A stretch of DNA of 64,000 bases from Candidatus Nitrosotalea sinensis (lineage in GTDB: Archaea; Thermoproteota; Nitrososphaeria; Nitrososphaerales; Nitrosopumilaceae): positions 1 through 64,000 of the forward strand of contig NZ_FRFC01000009.1 of assembly GCF_900143675.1 (NCBI RefSeq), read 5' to 3'. Position numbers and translations under genes: made by a program. Shown in pieces: positions 61,538-64,000 of this stretch. Below the pieces are notes generated by a model. The model ran no database searches, was not told where the DNA came from, and saw only the letters and a list, made by a program, of their open reading frames with translations. Each line of letters begins with the position of its first letter. Position 1 is the stretch's first letter.

Positions 61538-61915
61538 ATGATGAGATATTATCATGACAGATTTCAAGTAAAAAACTTAATACACAATTTACTTGCCAGA
61601 GTAATAACCTTGTCACATGAATACAGAGACAGAATTTACATACGAAAGGATATCATACTGAAATTAACTGAACATGGGGAACTTAATCAGACATCACTTC
61701 TTAGTTATTGCGGTTTGAATTTAATGAAACACAAAGACATTCTTGAGAGTCTAGAGAGAAAAGGTTTCATAAATAGAACAGAGCAGGCGTGGGGAAACAA
61801 GAAGATAATTAAATATGCCGTTACACAAAAGGGACGTGAGTTTTGTAGAATGATTTTAGAGCCTTATGAAGATATTTTTCCAAGGAGTGAAAAACATGAC
61901 CAAGAACAAAGTTAG
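61538..61915 (+). CDS. Winged-helix transcription regulator
   Basis: A 125-residue protein with a winged helix: RKDIILKLTEHGELNQTSLLSYCGLNLMKHKDILESLERKGFI spans residues about 36-80 (helix 2-turn-helix 3), followed by the wing (KKIIKYAVTQKGREF). This form is common in Thaumarchaeota and Sulfolobus. It lies next to operator copy 3 and a palindrome, so it is the best candidate to bind the shared operator. A membrane protein gene follows 37 bp downstream. Confidence 0.8.
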   Translation: MMRYYHDRFQVKNLIHNLLARVITLSHEYRDRIYIRKDIILKLTEHGELNQTSLLSYCGLNLMKHKDILESLERKGFINRTEQAWGNKKIIKYAVTQKGREFCRMILEPYEDIFPRSEKHDQEQS

Positions 61916-61952
61916 CGAAGCATTTTTAATGCAAAAGGAGTGTTTTTAGTAA

Positions 61953-62480
61953 ATGTCAGATCCGCATAATGACTCGTCTGGAAATAATGTACCTACTGAC
62001 AAGGATGACAAGAAAGAATCTGAAAGCATTTTGAAAATTCTAGATGAATTACTATCACATACAAACAGTTCACGTCGTTTGTTTCTAATTTTTATTGCAA
62101 GTGCCTTATTTTTCGGACCAGTTGCTCTAATATTAGGAGGGGTTTTGCTTGAACACCCAGATTACAACATCAGACATCTAGAACCAGGTGGAGACAATTT
62201 TGCAAACATGCACCGAATGCCAGGGATGCACATTCAGATAGTAGATCAAAATGGGACAATAGTAAGAGAACTACCAATGTCACCTCCAGGAGGAGACAGA
62301 GTTCATACAGCACCCATATTCCTAGGATTGAGAATATTCATAATCATATCTCTAGTGTTTGCAGCAATCTTGCTGTTTGTTGCAATAAAGGAATACAGAT
62401 TCTTCTCACATTGGAACAAGAAATTCACAAGATACAAGACATTAAAGGACAAGGTAGACAAGGAATTAGACGAAGATTAG
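61953..62480 (+). CDS. Two-helix membrane protein with Met/His-rich loop
   Basis: A 175-residue protein with membrane helices at about residues 43-66 and 122-146. The loop between them, predicted to be external, holds NMHRMPGMHIQ (residues about 85-94) and several further His and Met residues, so metal binding is conceivable. Both termini are charged and cytoplasmic. No family is recognised. It shares its strand with the preceding regulator. Confidence 0.65.
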   Translation: MSDPHNDSSGNNVPTDKDDKKESESILKILDELLSHTNSSRRLFLIFIASALFFGPVALILGGVLLEHPDYNIRHLEPGGDNFANMHRMPGMHIQIVDQNGTIVRELPMSPPGGDRVHTAPIFLGLRIFIIISLVFAAILLFVAIKEYRFFSHWNKKFTRYKTLKDKVDKELDED

Positions 62481-62519
62481 CATCAAGACTATAAGACAGT
62501 AAGAAATAGATCATAGAAA

Positions 62520-62792
62520 ATGTCAGAATCTCCCACATTAGAATACATACTTTTAGTTGCACATTTGGTAGTAGGCTTTTTGTTGGTATTTTTTTCTGCC
62601 AAGGCATTTACAAGAACAAAATACAAACCAATGATACTTTTAGCTATAGGATTTACATTATTGGTTTTGGGAGAAACAGTTGTAGAATATGCGTTTAATT
62701 TCTTGCAAAATGAAAATCTACAAAAAATAATCGAGGAAGGTTTTGAGATAGCAGGATTTGCAGTGCTTATACTAGCAGTAAAGAAAAGCTAG
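62520..62792 (+). CDS. Three-helix small membrane protein
   Basis: A 90-residue protein with hydrophobic segments at about residues 8-25, 37-57 and 73-87. It ends 4 bp before a small HTH regulator gene and is probably co-transcribed with it. Small membrane protein plus HTH pairs are frequent in archaea and may act as a signalling pair. Function unknown. Confidence 0.65.
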   Translation: MSESPTLEYILLVAHLVVGFLLVFFSAKAFTRTKYKPMILLAIGFTLLVLGETVVEYAFNFLQNENLQKIIEEGFEIAGFAVLILAVKKS

Positions 62793-62796
62793 AGAA

Positions 62797-63135
62797 ATGA
62801 CTGACAATGATGAAATATTATCAATTTTGGGAGACGAATACAGCAGAAAGATACTTTCCATACTATCAAAAAATGAGATGAACGCACAGGAAATATCAGA
62901 GAATTTAGGCATACCAAGCTCTACAACATATCGCAAGATAAAGAATTTAGAGAATATCAAACTAGTAAAAAAGACCAAAGTCATAAGGACCTTGGAAGGA
63001 TTAGATGAAAGTTATTACAAAAGTCTAGTATCTGGCATAGAGATAAAATTCAAAGACGGTGAAATTTCCTGCAAGATTGAAAGATTTACTATGGATCAAA
63101 AAATTCAGAGATTGTGGGAAAAATTTTCAGAGTGA
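62797..63135 (+). CDS. ArsR-like helix-turn-helix regulator
   Basis: A 112-residue protein with a winged helix of ArsR type: DEYSRKILSILSKNEMNAQEISENLGIPSSTTYRKIKNLENI at residues about 13-54, then a beta-wing and a C-terminal helix. It has no obvious metal site. It overlaps the convergent gene by 9 bp. Confidence 0.82.
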   Translation: MTDNDEILSILGDEYSRKILSILSKNEMNAQEISENLGIPSSTTYRKIKNLENIKLVKKTKVIRTLEGLDESYYKSLVSGIEIKFKDGEISCKIERFTMDQKIQRLWEKFSE

Positions 63136-63537
63136 GTGTTGAATTTTGGCCTTGTTCCATTTTAACACAAGTACTATAGACAGTGCAATTATTCCTCCTT
63201 GAAGCGCTTTAGCAGACAAGTCTATTACGCCAATATCCTCCTGCAATCCTACAACTGGAAGAGAGACAGTTCTTGATATAACATACAGTCCGACCAATGC
63301 AACAGATAGAAGACTAGCTATGACATATGGTGCTCTGCTGTGCAATCTGTTTTTTATCATCCAGATTCCAAGTGGAAGGTAAGATATGGCCGCAGTTGCA
63401 AATAACATTGTTTCAATCTGGCTTGGACCATCAGCAGATTCTTGCATTTGTGAATATGCCACAAAGAAATAGAGTCCACTGTTTGATAGTGCAAGAAGTG
63501 TTATCAAGGCTATTAATCCAGATGTAAGTCGGTCCAT
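63127..63537 (-). CDS. Four-helix membrane protein, unknown
   Basis: A 136-residue protein with hydrophobic segments at about residues 7-27, 40-60, 70-89 and 108-126. There are no conserved motifs I recognise. It is convergent with the ArsR-like gene. Confidence 0.6.
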   Translation of the reverse strand: MDRLTSGLIALITLLALSNSGLYFFVAYSQMQESADGPSQIETMLFATAAISYLPLGIWMIKNRLHSRAPYVIASLLSVALVGLYVISRTVSLPVVGLQEDIGVIDLSAKALQGGIIALSIVLVLKWNKAKIQHSL

Positions 63538-63611
63538 AAGATATCATCAGACAAGTCTCATTTAACTATCTAGTTACCATTCTCATCAACGAAAATGGCA
63601 GTATTCATTTT

Positions 63612-63911
63612 ATGTCAAATCCACACAATAGCACCTTAATGCGAGTTTCTACCTACGGACTAGTTGTACTGACCATACTTGGAATCAGTTCGCCACTGTT
63701 AGCTTTTGCAGAGACTGAAAATGAGGCAAATGAAGGTGCAAATGAGATTGAAACACAAGCAGAGCACGGAGGATCTGATAGACATTCAGGTTCTGCAAGT
63801 TCTGAGATGGTGTTATTTGTCACAATTGCTGCGATAGCAAGTGTTGTTGCATATTCAGGATGGAAAGTATACAAGATACGAAAACGAACTACATCAAAAG
63901 CAACGGTGTAG
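63612..63911 (+). CDS. Exported protein with acidic linker and C-terminal helix
   Basis: A 99-residue protein with a signal-like N-terminal helix (residues about 12-33), an acidic and His-containing linker (TENEANEGANEIETQAEH and HSG) and a C-terminal membrane helix (residues about 67-87) with a basic end. It may display the linker outside the membrane. The next gene starts 3 bp downstream. Confidence 0.62.
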   Translation: MSNPHNSTLMRVSTYGLVVLTILGISSPLLAFAETENEANEGANEIETQAEHGGSDRHSGSASSEMVLFVTIAAIASVVAYSGWKVYKIRKRTTSKATV

Positions 63912-63914
63912 TTT

Positions 63915-64000
63915 ATGCATATTTTTTCTAAAAAAAGCATAGGCATTGTTGCAATTTTATTATTTTGCATTCCAAGTATTGCATATGCAGATAATGAAAG
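63915..64000 (+). CDS. Exported protein, N-terminus only
   Basis: ATG 63915 opens a frame that runs off the right edge after 28 codons. It encodes a clear signal peptide (basic SKKS, hydrophobic GIVAILLFCIPSIA, then YADNE with a likely cleavage after YA). It follows the preceding gene by 3 bp, so they form an operon. Confidence 0.6.
   Translation, partial: MHIFSKKSIGIVAILLFCIPSIAYADNE

Noticed and set aside
1-64000. CRISPR arrays, insertion sequences, prophage or integrated elements
   Set aside because: No regularly spaced repeats, transposase, integrase or tRNA-gene duplication were found; gene content is that of a stable chromosome.

Overview
The window comes from a Nitrososphaerota (Thaumarchaeota) chromosome, most likely a low-GC ammonia-oxidising lineage close to Nitrosopumilus or Nitrosotalea. 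The lineage call rests on archaeal information genes (Alba, TFB, aIF5A, Pus10, Gar1, S8e, S24e, S27ae, SRP19, SRP54), the division ATPase CdvC, a DnaJ-ferredoxin fusion, a PEFG-type C-terminal sorting signal and an archaeal-type shikimate pathway. The genus is a guess. Many genes start exactly about 26 bp downstream of a TATA-like element, so transcripts look largely leaderless, and TTG starts are common. I see no CRISPR array, transposase, integrase or prophage.

Layout. 1-3.9 kb: edge of a proline-rich repeat protein, two small Cys-rich proteins, and convergent menaquinone genes (UbiD-type decarboxylase, MqnC). 4.0-16 kb: almost the whole route to aromatic amino acids (ADH synthase, DHQ synthase II, AroD, AroE, GHMP shikimate kinase, AroA, AroC, a chorismate mutase-aminotransferase fusion, TyrA), interrupted by a methyltransferase, Alba and small proteins. 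16-19 kb: divergent thiC and thiDN. 19-26 kb: a sugar nucleotidyltransferase with a GNA1-like acetyltransferase, a divergent GalT, hemerythrin, FKBP, phosphoglycerate mutase, S24e and S27ae. 26-36.5 kb: RNA and protein synthesis genes, a C/D box sRNA, an intron-containing tRNA-Tyr, an Lrp regulator, a TPR-receiver protein, ScpA/ScpB, S8e, SRP19, Gar1 and TFB.

36.8-50.3 kb is a phosphate and probably polyphosphate island: two PstS proteins, PstCAB, PhoU, an AbrB-PhoU protein, a DUF47 protein with a PiT transporter, a CHAD protein, an exopolyphosphatase without a normal start codon, SixA, and two tandem thymidylate-kinase-like proteins, the second with the P-loop lysine replaced by arginine. 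A CTATATAG palindrome recurs in its intergenic regions. Next come a secreted phosphoesterase interrupted by an in-frame TAG (51.4-52.9 kb) and CdvC with a divergent unknown gene.

55.9-64 kb is an envelope-related region: a MacB-like ABC operon with a large surface protein, a PepSY-like secreted protein, two small regulators and several small membrane proteins. Three promoters here share a near-identical promoter plus inverted-repeat operator, each placed exactly 39 bp upstream of the start or predicted transcript start. This is the strongest candidate for an undescribed regulon in the window.
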